Source: Provencibacterium sp. (lineage in GTDB: Bacteria; Bacillota; Clostridia; Oscillospirales; Ruminococcaceae). Taken from it: a stretch of DNA of 64,000 bases. The notes under the pieces are model-generated. The model searched no databases. It had not been told where the DNA came from and saw nothing but the letters and a program-made list of their open reading frames with translations. Position 1 is the stretch's first letter; every line of letters starts with the position of its first letter. This document shows, piece by piece, positions 28,918-38,736 of the stretch. The stretch is taken from the NCBI GenBank assembly GCA_022793895.1, contig JAAWDS010000006.1, positions 124,001 through 188,000 of the forward strand. Reading direction: 5' to 3'. The translations under genes were made by a program, and so were the position numbers.

Positions 28918-29661
28918 ATGGAAGAGGTCATCCGGGTAGAGGATGTTTGGATGCTCTTTAACCTAAGCCGGAAAAGAGAGGAACGGGTGAAAGAATATGT
29001 CATCGATATGCTCAAAGGGCAGCTCTTTTTTGATAAATTCTGGGCGCTAAAGGGAGTGGGCTTCCGTTTGGAGCAAGGCGATTCGATGGGGATTGTCGGG
29101 CTCAACGGCTCCGGGAAATCCACCCTCTTAAAGCTGATTGCCGGAATCATGGAGCCCACCGTTGGAAGGGTTTACACGAAAGGGCTGATTGCGCCGCTGC
29201 TGGAGCTAGGAGGCGGCTTCTCCGGAAATATGACGGCGCGGGAAAACGTCTTTCTTTCCGGATCGATGCACGGCCTATCCAGACGGCATCTATTGGACAA
29301 ATATGAAGAGATCGTCGAGTTTTCCGAGCTGGGACCCTTTATGGATGTGCCGGTGCGCAACTTCTCCTCCGGCATGCGATCCCGGTTGGGCTTCGCCCTC
29401 GCCACCACTATCCACCCGAATATCCTGATTTTGGACGAAGTGCTTGCCGTAGGCGACGCGAAGTTCCGTTCCAAAGCGATGGCGCGTATGCAAGGGATCA
29501 TCAATAGCGGAGCAACGCTGCTGTTCGTCTCCCACAGCATCGATCAGGTCGCCAAGCTATGCAACAAGGCTCTGTGGCTGGATCATGGGCACGTCCGAAT
29601 GCTTGGAAGCGCAAAGGACGTCTGTGCAAAATACAAAGCCTTCTGCGCGCAGAAAACCTAG
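28918..29661 (+). CDS. Polysaccharide ABC transporter ATP-binding protein (Wzt/TagH-like)
   Basis: Walker A GLNGSGKSTLLKLIAG, signature FSSGMRSRLGFALA, ILDEVLAVGDAKF. Confidence 0.94.
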   Translation: MEEVIRVEDVWMLFNLSRKREERVKEYVIDMLKGQLFFDKFWALKGVGFRLEQGDSMGIVGLNGSGKSTLLKLIAGIMEPTVGRVYTKGLIAPLLELGGGFSGNMTARENVFLSGSMHGLSRRHLLDKYEEIVEFSELGPFMDVPVRNFSSGMRSRLGFALATTIHPNILILDEVLAVGDAKFRSKAMARMQGIINSGATLLFVSHSIDQVAKLCNKALWLDHGHVRMLGSAKDVCAKYKAFCAQKT

Positions 29662-29676
29662 CGGGAGGGGGATGGA

Positions 29677-30828
29677 ATGAGAAAAAAAGTCTTGGTCTGC
29701 GCCTCCACGGCGGAGCACTTGGAGCGTTTTCATCTGCCCTATCTGGCGTATTTCCGGCAGGAGGGGTGGGAGGTTCACACCGCCAGCAAGGGGATCCCGC
29801 TCTCTTCGGATATAGAAAAGGCTTGGGATATCCCCTTTCAAAAGGAGCTGCTCTCCCTCGGAAATTTAAAGCAGCTGTTCCGTCTTTTAGGGATTTTTAA
29901 AAGGGAGCAATATGACTTACTGCTGATACATACCAGTTTAGCCGCAGCCTGGTGCCGCCTTGCTTTTTTCCGTCTTCTCTGTCCCCGCACCCGGTTGGTC
30001 TATGTGTGCCACGGCTATTTTATGGAAGCTACTTCCGAAGGCATTCTCAAGAAAAATCCCCGGAGTCTATTTTATTTGACGTGCGAACGGCTGTTGGCGG
30101 GACGGACCGATCTACTAATGCTGATGAACCGCACCGATTGGGAAATTGCGCGGCGCTACAAACTTTGCCGGCGCCCCGTCTTTATTAACGGCATGGGACT
30201 GGATGCGCGGCGCTACCATGCAGCCGGGCCGGAAACGGCCGCCCGGCTGCGGAAAAGCTGGAGAGCGGCGGAGCATACGCTGGTGTTCCTGTGCGTGGGC
30301 GAATTTTCCCCGCGCAAGAACCAGCTGGAGCTGCTCCGCGCCTTTTCGCGTCTGGCGGGCCAAGCAGAAGACGTCCGCCTAATTCTGGCCGGCAGCGGCG
30401 CGCTGGAGCCGGTCTGCCGCGCCTTTGTTCAAGAAAACCGCTTAGAGAAACGCGTGCATTTTGCCGGACAAATCTCAGATATTTCCCCTTACTTCTGTGC
30501 GGCGGACGCCTTAGTTTCTTCCAGCCGGTCCGAGGGGCTCCCCTTCAATATCATGGAGGCGCTCTATTTTCATCTCCCCGTCATCGCCAGCCGAGTTAAG
30601 GGGCACACCGATCTCATCCGGCACCGGGAGAACGGTCTCATCTATGATCCGGGAAATCCGGAAGCACTGTCCGCAGCGCTTCAGAGCTTTATCCGGCAGC
30701 CGGAGCTGCGAGCCTCCCTTCAAGAGAGGGCAAAGCTAGATCCGAAGTATCTTTACCCCAACGCGGGCGCCCTAATTTTTCAGGCGCTTTCTAGGGAAGA
30801 AACGGAAAGGATGAAAGAACATGTATGA
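29677..30828 (+). CDS. Glycosyltransferase family 1/4 (EpsD-like)
   Basis: N-terminal HLERFHLPYLAYFRQEGWEVHTAS, C-terminal SSSRSEGLPFNIMEAL. Confidence 0.9.
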   Translation: MRKKVLVCASTAEHLERFHLPYLAYFRQEGWEVHTASKGIPLSSDIEKAWDIPFQKELLSLGNLKQLFRLLGIFKREQYDLLLIHTSLAAAWCRLAFFRLLCPRTRLVYVCHGYFMEATSEGILKKNPRSLFYLTCERLLAGRTDLLMLMNRTDWEIARRYKLCRRPVFINGMGLDARRYHAAGPETAARLRKSWRAAEHTLVFLCVGEFSPRKNQLELLRAFSRLAGQAEDVRLILAGSGALEPVCRAFVQENRLEKRVHFAGQISDISPYFCAADALVSSSRSEGLPFNIMEALYFHLPVIASRVKGHTDLIRHRENGLIYDPGNPEALSAALQSFIRQPELRASLQERAKLDPKYLYPNAGALIFQALSREETERMKEHV

Positions 30829-31942
30829 TTATTTGATTGTAGGCGCCGGTCTTTTCGGTTCCGTGTTCGCCCACGAGGCGGCGCTCTACGGAAAAAGCTG
30901 CCTAGTCATTGATAGGCGTCCCCACATTGGCGGCAACGTTTACACCGAGCCGATGCACGGCATCCCTGTCCATCAGTATGGGGCGCATATCTTTCACACC
31001 TCCAATCCGCAGATATGGGAGTATGTCCAGCGGCTGGGGGAATTTCATCCTTACATCAACTCCCCTATCGCCGTCTATCGCGGGGAGCTCTACAACCTTC
31101 CATTTAATATGAACACCTTCAGCCGCATGTGGGGGATCCGTCGGCCGCACGAAGCCAAACGGATCATCGCCGAGCAGGCGCAAAAGGAGAACATTGCCAA
31201 CCCGCAGAATTTGGAGGAGCATGTCCTCTCGATGGTAGGACGCGACATCTATGAAAAGCTGGTCAAGGAATACACCGAGAAGCAATGGGGCCGCCCCTGC
31301 TCGGAGCTTCCCCCTTTTATCATCAAGCGCCTCCCCATCCGGTTCACCTATGACAACAACTATTTCAACGACCGCTATCAGGGGATCCCGGCCGGCGGAT
31401 ATACCCTTCTCATTGAAAAGCTGCTGGAAAAAGCGGAGGTCCAAACCTCAACCGATTTTTTTGAGCTGCGCCGGCAAGGCGGTAAGCCCGCGAAAAAAAT
31501 TCTCTATACCGGCATGCTGGACGCCTACTTTGATTACCGGTTAGGGCCGCTGGAATACCGCTCCCTCCGCTTTGAAACCAGCTATCTGCCGGAAGAGAAC
31601 TATCAGGGAAACGCCGTCGTCAACTATACCTCGGCAGAGGCGCCCTATACGCGGATCATCGAACACAAGCACTTCTATTCCAGTACCCAGCCCGGCACGG
31701 TGATCACCAAGGAATACCCTTGCGAATGGACGCCGGGCGCGGAACCCTACTACCCGATCAACGACGCCCGCAACAATGCTCTGGCCGAACAATACCGCCA
31801 GCTTGCCGCCAAGGAGCCGGATGTCCTGTTCGGCGGGCGGCTGGCCGATTACCAATATTACGACATGGACAAAACCATCGAAGCGGCGCTCCGTTTGGCC
31901 GGACGGGAATTCGGGGAAGATGGAAAGGGGCTAAAGGCGTGA
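30821..31942 (+). CDS. glf: UDP-galactopyranose mutase
   Basis: YDYLIVGAGLFGSVFAHEA FAD motif, IGGNVYTE, YGAHIFHT, FNMNTF, EKQWGRP. Confidence 0.97.
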   Translation: MYDYLIVGAGLFGSVFAHEAALYGKSCLVIDRRPHIGGNVYTEPMHGIPVHQYGAHIFHTSNPQIWEYVQRLGEFHPYINSPIAVYRGELYNLPFNMNTFSRMWGIRRPHEAKRIIAEQAQKENIANPQNLEEHVLSMVGRDIYEKLVKEYTEKQWGRPCSELPPFIIKRLPIRFTYDNNYFNDRYQGIPAGGYTLLIEKLLEKAEVQTSTDFFELRRQGGKPAKKILYTGMLDAYFDYRLGPLEYRSLRFETSYLPEENYQGNAVVNYTSAEAPYTRIIEHKHFYSSTQPGTVITKEYPCEWTPGAEPYYPINDARNNALAEQYRQLAAKEPDVLFGGRLADYQYYDMDKTIEAALRLAGREFGEDGKGLKA

Positions 31943-33768
31943 AGCTACAGAACATCCTCTTCCCCCGCCTGGAGATATGCCGTGAAGAAGAGCTGTATTT
32001 CCGGCGGGATGCGGCGGAGGAGATTCTCTGTAAAGAAGGAGAGGTCCGGTTCCCTGTGGGAGGCGTTCTCCGCTTTGACACCTACTTTAACGCCCTTTCA
32101 ATTGGAAAATGGCAGGAATATGCGGCTGTATCCGAGATACAGCTCCATCTGGAGTTCTGCGGCGGGTTCCGCATCTCCCTTTTCAATGAAGAGGAGTGGG
32201 AAGAGGAGGTAAGGCGGGCCGACTTGGGAGAACATACCTTCCGATCACCGGAAAGACGCATGCAAACGGTTGCCTTTCCGCCTTTACCCGCCCATAGTTG
32301 CGGGCTACTGGGCTTTTCGTTGACGGCTACCGATCCGGACAGCCGCTTCTACGGCGGATATTACAGCGGAACTCCGGCTACCCCTATCCGTCCGGTGAAG
32401 ATAGGGGTAGTCATCTGTACCTTCCGCCGGGAGGCATTTGTTCAGAAAAACCTTCTCTCCCTGCGTGACGCCTTCTTTAATGGGAACTGCCCGGAAATGG
32501 AGGATAAGTTGGAATTTTTCATCGTTGATAACGCCCAAACGTTTACCCTCCCCTTTTCAGATCCCCGGCTGCACCTCTTCCCAAACCAAAACACAGGCGG
32601 TTCAGGCGGCTTCACGCGGGGCCTCTTGGAGCTGCTACAGGCGGATCCCTCCGCGGGGTTCACCCACGCGCTTCTCATGGATGACGACATTGTTTTGGAG
32701 CCGGAAGCCGTCTACCGCACCTACTGCCTGCTGGCCCTGCAAAAGGAAGCCTATACCGCTTCCTTTGTCGGAGGGGCGATGCTGCGTTTGGACCGTCCGG
32801 CCATGCAAGCCGAATCCGGAGCCCGGTGGAACGCGGGCGCGCTCATCTCCTTAAAAGCAGGGCTGGATCTGCGAAGGCTGGAGGACTGCCTTCAGAACGA
32901 GCGGACGGATCCGGCGGATCGCGCGGATTACAACGCCTGGTGGTATTGCTGCTTCCCGCTGGAAACCGTCCGCACACGCGGACTGCCCCTTCCGCTCTTT
33001 ATCCGCGGAGATGATGTGGAGTTCGGCTTACGCCACATGCAGAGGCTGATTCAAATGAACGGAATCTGTGTTTGGCATGAGCCCTTTGAAAACAAGCTCT
33101 CCTCCAGTCTCTATTATTACATCTATCGAAACCGGCTGATTGACAATGCGGCGCGGGGGATTTCCTATGGAAAGCGGGAGGCGTGGAGAGACCTTGCGCG
33201 CCCGTTTCTCCGGGAGCTTCTGTGTTACCGGTTTTTGAACGCCCGGCTGCTCCTGCGCGCCGCCGCGGATTTCCTACTCGGAACCCGTTGGCTGGAGGCG
33301 CAGGATGGCGAACGGCTGCATCAGGAGATCCTAAACAGCGGCTACCGGCTTCTTCCCCTTTCGGATTTAAAGCGGGAATGGCCCGATCCAGTTCCTGTTC
33401 CAGATAAAGCGCTCTCGAACTACCGGGAGAGCCGTTTCCAGCGTTGCTTCCGGCTGTTGACCCTGAACGGCAATCTCCTACCCGCCAGCCGGGCAGCGGC
33501 TGCGCCCGCTTTTGAAGCCTCCCCAATCTATTTTTACCGTGTGAAAAAGGCGCTCCATCTCGATGCGCAGGGAGAGAAGGGATTTGTCACCGGAAGGAGC
33601 CTCAAGGAAGCGTTCGCCTGCCTGTCCGCCTTTTTTCGCATAACCTTCCGGATCCTCCTTTTTTATGACCATGCGGTAGACGATTACCTCCGAAACGCCG
33701 GACGGTTGACCACCCCGGCCTTTTGGAACCGCTATCTTGGACGGCAAAATCATGAGGTGTCGCCATGA
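31939..33768 (+). CDS. GlfT2-like galactofuranosyltransferase, paralog 1
   Basis: N-terminal beta domain (FDTYFNALSIGKWQEY), GT2 motifs NTGGSGGFTRG, LLMDDDIVLEP, RGDDVEFGLR, WHEPFE; GTG start overlaps glf stop. Confidence 0.88.
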   Translation: MKLQNILFPRLEICREEELYFRRDAAEEILCKEGEVRFPVGGVLRFDTYFNALSIGKWQEYAAVSEIQLHLEFCGGFRISLFNEEEWEEEVRRADLGEHTFRSPERRMQTVAFPPLPAHSCGLLGFSLTATDPDSRFYGGYYSGTPATPIRPVKIGVVICTFRREAFVQKNLLSLRDAFFNGNCPEMEDKLEFFIVDNAQTFTLPFSDPRLHLFPNQNTGGSGGFTRGLLELLQADPSAGFTHALLMDDDIVLEPEAVYRTYCLLALQKEAYTASFVGGAMLRLDRPAMQAESGARWNAGALISLKAGLDLRRLEDCLQNERTDPADRADYNAWWYCCFPLETVRTRGLPLPLFIRGDDVEFGLRHMQRLIQMNGICVWHEPFENKLSSSLYYYIYRNRLIDNAARGISYGKREAWRDLARPFLRELLCYRFLNARLLLRAAADFLLGTRWLEAQDGERLHQEILNSGYRLLPLSDLKREWPDPVPVPDKALSNYRESRFQRCFRLLTLNGNLLPASRAAAAPAFEASPIYFYRVKKALHLDAQGEKGFVTGRSLKEAFACLSAFFRITFRILLFYDHAVDDYLRNAGRLTTPAFWNRYLGRQNHEVSP

Positions 33769-35549
33769 CCCTATTTGAAATTACCCTCCCCGGCTATCCG
33801 GCGGCCGCTACAACGGAACTGTATTACCGTGCAGTACCGGACAGCGTCCGGATAGAGAACGGCGCTCTGCGCCTAAAAGCCGGTTCCACGGTTACCTTCG
33901 ACACCTATTTTAATCTTTTCCCCTATCGCGCCTATCGCCGTTACGCTTCATTGGAGAGAGTTGGACTCTGCCTGCGGGCTGAGGGATGCCTCCGCATCCG
34001 AATCCGTCATTGTCACGGCGCGCAGCGCTGCGAGGAGGACGCTGTCCTACTGGAAGAAGAGATGAAGGAGGGCGGCAGCCAGACTTTCCCTTTTTCACTT
34101 TCCTCTCTCGAAACGAAAGAACCAGGCTTCCTTTATCTGGAGGTGGAGGCAGTGTCCAGCGCCGTTTTCAGCGGAGGCTCCTTCTGTGCGCTTCACATTC
34201 GCCGCCTTCCGGAATTCCGGCTGGCTGCCGTTATCTGCACCTACCGGCGCGAGCCCTATTTAACTCAGAATCTTGCGCAAATTTCGGAATACCTCTCCCT
34301 GCCGGAGCACCGGTGGCTGCGTGAAAAGCTCGATATCTGGGTGGTAGATAACGGGCGTACCGTTCGTGCGGATCAGATACCGGCGGGGGTGACGCTCCTC
34401 TCTTCCGGCCGCAACCTGGGAGGCAGCGGAGGATTTGCGCGGGGGATGTGGGAGATAGGGCATAGCGCGCGGGGATATACGCACTTCTGTCTCATGGACG
34501 ACGATATCGTTTTAGATCCGGGAATTCTCCTGCGCACGGCGGCTTTTCTGGAGCTGTCGGGAACGCGCTACCCTGATCTCGCCCTCGGCGCGGCCATGAT
34601 CTCATTAGACCGGCCCTGGGAGCAATATGAGATGGGGGGCGGGTGGGATGGGTACCGCTGTTCCAGCTTCGGCCAGGGGGCCGACCTTCGCCGGAGAGAA
34701 ACCCTTCTCCAAAATGAGCAGGCTGCCTCTCCCCTCTTCGGCGCCTGGTGGTATTTGTGCATGCCCTGTTCTTTCATCCGCCGGTTCGGCCTGCCCTTTC
34801 CCTTCTTTGTCAAGGGCGATGATATCGATTATGGCCTACGAACCGCCTATCCCCTTCTTTTAATGAATGGAATGGGTATTTGGCACGAAGATTTTTCAGG
34901 GAAAGATTTCGGCATTAGCGAATACTATGTGAAGCGCAACGAGCTGATCCTCTGTGCGCTTCACACCCGGCGGCCCAGCCTGCTGAAAAACTATCAAAAG
35001 CTGGTTTTCGCGGCCGGGAAGCAGCTCCTTCTGCGGCGGTACGCCGTTGTCCGTCTGCTGCTGCGGGCCTACAAGGACTTTTTGCTGGGAGGCGAAGCCT
35101 TTTTGGAGCTTGATCAGGAGCAGCAGCGCCGGGAGCTGGGGGCCGGCATGCCAGAGCTGCTGGGGGAAAAGGAATTGGTTCAGACCTTTGGAATCTCGTT
35201 GGGAGCCTTTCCAGTAAAGGATTGTTCCGGCAAGCTGGACTGGCGTATCCGAATAAAAGCGATCGCCGCCTATCTGCTGCCGGGATCACAGAAACGGCCG
35301 CTGCGGTGTATTGAGGTGTCCTCCTGTTCCCCTGAAGATTTTCTCTACTCCGGACCGGTTTTGCAGTACAGCCGAAAGCTACGCGCCGGATTTCTCTCTC
35401 CTCTGCGCAAAAGAGAACTGTGGACAACGGCCGCCGCGCTGGTTGATATGCTTTGGCAGATGCTTCTGCATTATCAAAGCGCCTGCCGGTCGTTCCGTCG
35501 GATCTATTCGAAGGCGGCTTCTGAGGAGTACTGGAGAGGGAAGTTTTAG
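33765..35549 (+). CDS. GlfT2-like galactofuranosyltransferase, paralog 2
   Basis: Same architecture: FDTYFNLFPYRAYRRY, NLGGSGGFARG, CLMDDDIVLDP, KGDDIDYGLR, WHEDF; overlaps previous CDS. Confidence 0.87.
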   Translation: MTLFEITLPGYPAAATTELYYRAVPDSVRIENGALRLKAGSTVTFDTYFNLFPYRAYRRYASLERVGLCLRAEGCLRIRIRHCHGAQRCEEDAVLLEEEMKEGGSQTFPFSLSSLETKEPGFLYLEVEAVSSAVFSGGSFCALHIRRLPEFRLAAVICTYRREPYLTQNLAQISEYLSLPEHRWLREKLDIWVVDNGRTVRADQIPAGVTLLSSGRNLGGSGGFARGMWEIGHSARGYTHFCLMDDDIVLDPGILLRTAAFLELSGTRYPDLALGAAMISLDRPWEQYEMGGGWDGYRCSSFGQGADLRRRETLLQNEQAASPLFGAWWYLCMPCSFIRRFGLPFPFFVKGDDIDYGLRTAYPLLLMNGMGIWHEDFSGKDFGISEYYVKRNELILCALHTRRPSLLKNYQKLVFAAGKQLLLRRYAVVRLLLRAYKDFLLGGEAFLELDQEQQRRELGAGMPELLGEKELVQTFGISLGAFPVKDCSGKLDWRIRIKAIAAYLLPGSQKRPLRCIEVSSCSPEDFLYSGPVLQYSRKLRAGFLSPLRKRELWTTAAALVDMLWQMLLHYQSACRSFRRIYSKAASEEYWRGKF

Positions 35550-35619
35550 AAAGCAAATGGAATTTCGCGGTAAAGCCCATTTTTAAGCAAAATAATCATG
35601 ACGGTTAGAGGTGTGGAAG

Positions 35620-38600
35620 ATGCTTGGAAACAACAAGGTAAGAACAGCTGAAGGGACTGCTCCAGCGCAGACGGAGAAAAGGAACATAGGAATAGCAGGC
35701 CCTTGGTTTGAAGGGGACATGCAGTCCACGCTGTCCTGCTACGCTCTATATACGGTTTTACAGAAAATGGGGCATAGCCCGATTTTGCTGGAAAGGCCAC
35801 TGGATCTTTGGCAAAAACAACAAAAGTCGGAAAACTGGATTACAAAGCGGTGCCAGATCTCTTCCGTCTGCCAATCGCCGGAGGATTACTTAGCCCTGAA
35901 TCGCTCGCTGGACACCTTTTTAACAGGCGTGGGGCCTGTCTGGAACTATCAACAGTATGGCCGAAGCGGACACTATTTCTTTTTGGATTTTGCTGCTAAG
36001 AATAAACGGAAAATTGCTTATGCAGCTTCCTTCGGCATGGACAGTTGTACGCCTAAAGAGGATGGACAGCGCTCGGCAGAATACCTCCGGCAATTTGACG
36101 CTATAGCGGTAGATACCGCGAAAGATGCCGGAATTTGCAAGGCCATGCTGGGGAAAAATTCGAATGTGCAGCCAACTGCCAAACTGGATCCCCTCCTTCT
36201 GTGCGATCCGGAGGATTTCTATTCCATCGCCCAAGATATCCCCTGCTCCTGGGAACGTCCCTTTCTCTTCTGTTCACTGGCTAACCTTAACCCGGATTTA
36301 GAGCCCTTTTTAATGCGCGCAGCCGGATTATTACAGCTCGATGTTCTGAGCGCAGCGCCCGCCCCCTCCCGTTCAGAAAAAACGGCGGATGCCTCCCAGC
36401 ACAAAGCCGCCTTTATCCAAAACGGGGATTCGCTGGGCGCCGGCGGACTGCATTGGAACACCTTTTCTTCTCTGCCGGCGGATCAATTTCTTGCTTACCT
36501 GAACCGCAGCGGTTTTGTTGTTGCAACCAACTATTTGGAAACCGTCCTGTGCGTCCTATTCCACAAGCCGTTTCTATTTTGGCCGGATGCAGCCCCTCTG
36601 GAATATAAACGAACCGAGAAGCTGCTCAAAGAATTGGGATTAGCTTCCCGCATCTTTCACTCCCAAGAACAGCTTCAGGATAACGACTATCTCTTTATCG
36701 ATTTTATCGACTATGAAAAAGCGGAAAAGAAGCTGCGGTCACAGCGTAAGCTGGCCAAAGAATGGCTTCAAAAGGCGTTGTCTATCAAAAAGTCTCCTAC
36801 TTCTTATGAAGGCGACGCCGCTTACCTTCAAAAGCTGCCGCAGCACCTGCGTCCCAGATCGCTGCAACGTCCCATCAACATGGTATTGCAGAATATCGTT
36901 TTCCCGGACAGGCCGCATCTGGACCAGCATTGGTGGATGCTTTACCGCGGCGATCGTTTCATCCGCCGCCCAAGCCAAGGCTGCTATGCGCTCCGGGATA
37001 AAGAGCATGTTGAGCTTTTCACCTACTTCAACGCCTTTTCGATCCGCAAATGGAAGCAATATACGAATGTCCGGGATGTCAGCCTGCATCTTCGTGTCCG
37101 CGGGAAATTCAAGCTCCAATTTACCGGCCATTTCTTCCGTGAGGAGGAAATACAGACCGAGGCCTTCCCCGTACAGTCTTTTGTATGTCCGGAAATAACC
37201 GAGCTGGTGCTGCCGCTGCCGGAGGCGGAAAGCCCTCTTATCAGCTTTGCCATTCACGCTCTGGAAAATTTTGAAATCTATTCCGGCTTTTATGGCGTCA
37301 AGGTTCAACCGGAGCTTCTCAACCCGGTAGATATCTCGTTGGTGACGACCACCTTCCAAAAAGAAGAATATATCACGGCCAACTTAGATTTGATTCAGCG
37401 GGAACTGCTGGATTCTGGAGAGGAGGCCGGACAGCATCTGTCCATCAACGTGATTGATAACGGCCGGACGCTTGACGCGCAGAAGTTCAGCGGCAAACGG
37501 CTGCATATTTTCCCGAACCCGAATGTCGGAGGCGCGGGCGGTTTCACACGCGGAATGCTTGAATCGCTCCAAGCCGATGTAAAACCTACCCACATCCTGC
37601 TTATGGATGACGATGTGATCCTTCTTCCGGAAAGCATCCGGCGTACCTATAGCCTGCTGCGCCTGCTGAAAAAAGAGTATCAAAAGAATTTTATCAGCGG
37701 GGCTATGCTCTATATGGAGCGGATGAATGTCCAACACGAGGATGTAGGTTTCGTTTCTACCCAAAACGGCGGATACGGCCCCTGCAAACCGGAGATGGAG
37801 ATGCACACCATCGAAGCGGTGCTGCACAATGAAGAGTCTTGCCTTTTGCAAGAATATCCCTATGCCGGCTGGTGGTACTGCTGTATACCAACCAGCGTTA
37901 TCGAAGAGTCCGGCCTGCCGCTGCCCATGTTTATCCGAGGGGACGATGTGGAATACAGCCTGCGCAGCCATGCCCGCTTTATTACTCTGGGGGGCCTATG
38001 TATTTGGCATATGGGATTTACTACGAAATATAATCCTGCGCTAGAGCTGTATCAGGTTCACCGCAACAGCCTAATGATTCAGGCGCTCAGCGGGATTTGT
38101 GAAAAGGTCGATTTCATGAAACGGATCCAGGATCTGTTTTGGAAAGAACTGCGGCGCTACAACTATTCGAGCGCCGATCTGCTTTTAGATGCCGTAGAGG
38201 ACTACCTGAAAGGCCCGGAGTTATTGGAAACCCCGCAGGGCGAGCAGATTTTAAAGCAAAAAAGAGAAAAAAACGAAAGCCTCATCTCCATTGCCGAAGA
38301 ATATCCGCTTCTTACCATAGACTATGGGAGCGTTTACCAGCATGAGGAAGAATTGAGCGCCTGGCAGCGTTTTATCTACAAAAAAACGTTTAACGGCCAT
38401 TTGCTGCCTAAATTTATGTGGAAGAATAGAACGGCCGTCATTGCCTACGACTGGTTTGACGCACCAGAAAAGCAGTATCTGGCGCGGACGGTTTTGGCCG
38501 TGAACCCACATGATCACACTGGAGTAATGCGTTGGCCCCGCCGGAAAGACTTTCTAAAGCTCGTCCTGCGCTATCATAAACTTATGAAGCGCTATCAACG

Positions 38601-38709
38601 GGAGAACAGCAAGCTGATCAAACGCTATCAGGCAAGCAGGAAGGAAATGATATCTGTTGACTTCTGGAAACGCTATTTAGAGGCTGAATCATCGGTAAAT
38701 GCGAACTAG
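35620..38709 (+). CDS. Fusion: N-terminal polysaccharide-pyruvyl-transferase-like domain plus C-terminal GlfT2-like galactofuranosyltransferase (paralog 3)
   Basis: N-terminus IGIAGPWFEGDMQSTLSCYALYTVL..FLTGVGPVWNYQQY; from ~36870 GlfT2-like (FTYFNAFSIRKWKQY, NVGGAGGFTRG, LLMDDDVILLP, RGDDVEYSLR). Confidence 0.82.
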   Translation: MLGNNKVRTAEGTAPAQTEKRNIGIAGPWFEGDMQSTLSCYALYTVLQKMGHSPILLERPLDLWQKQQKSENWITKRCQISSVCQSPEDYLALNRSLDTFLTGVGPVWNYQQYGRSGHYFFLDFAAKNKRKIAYAASFGMDSCTPKEDGQRSAEYLRQFDAIAVDTAKDAGICKAMLGKNSNVQPTAKLDPLLLCDPEDFYSIAQDIPCSWERPFLFCSLANLNPDLEPFLMRAAGLLQLDVLSAAPAPSRSEKTADASQHKAAFIQNGDSLGAGGLHWNTFSSLPADQFLAYLNRSGFVVATNYLETVLCVLFHKPFLFWPDAAPLEYKRTEKLLKELGLASRIFHSQEQLQDNDYLFIDFIDYEKAEKKLRSQRKLAKEWLQKALSIKKSPTSYEGDAAYLQKLPQHLRPRSLQRPINMVLQNIVFPDRPHLDQHWWMLYRGDRFIRRPSQGCYALRDKEHVELFTYFNAFSIRKWKQYTNVRDVSLHLRVRGKFKLQFTGHFFREEEIQTEAFPVQSFVCPEITELVLPLPEAESPLISFAIHALENFEIYSGFYGVKVQPELLNPVDISLVTTTFQKEEYITANLDLIQRELLDSGEEAGQHLSINVIDNGRTLDAQKFSGKRLHIFPNPNVGGAGGFTRGMLESLQADVKPTHILLMDDDVILLPESIRRTYSLLRLLKKEYQKNFISGAMLYMERMNVQHEDVGFVSTQNGGYGPCKPEMEMHTIEAVLHNEESCLLQEYPYAGWWYCCIPTSVIEESGLPLPMFIRGDDVEYSLRSHARFITLGGLCIWHMGFTTKYNPALELYQVHRNSLMIQALSGICEKVDFMKRIQDLFWKELRRYNYSSADLLLDAVEDYLKGPELLETPQGEQILKQKREKNESLISIAEEYPLLTIDYGSVYQHEEELSAWQRFIYKKTFNGHLLPKFMWKNRTAVIAYDWFDAPEKQYLARTVLAVNPHDHTGVMRWPRRKDFLKLVLRYHKLMKRYQRENSKLIKRYQASRKEMISVDFWKRYLEAESSVNAN

Positions 38710-38736
38710 GGGTCAAACCATTTGGGGGTAAATACA

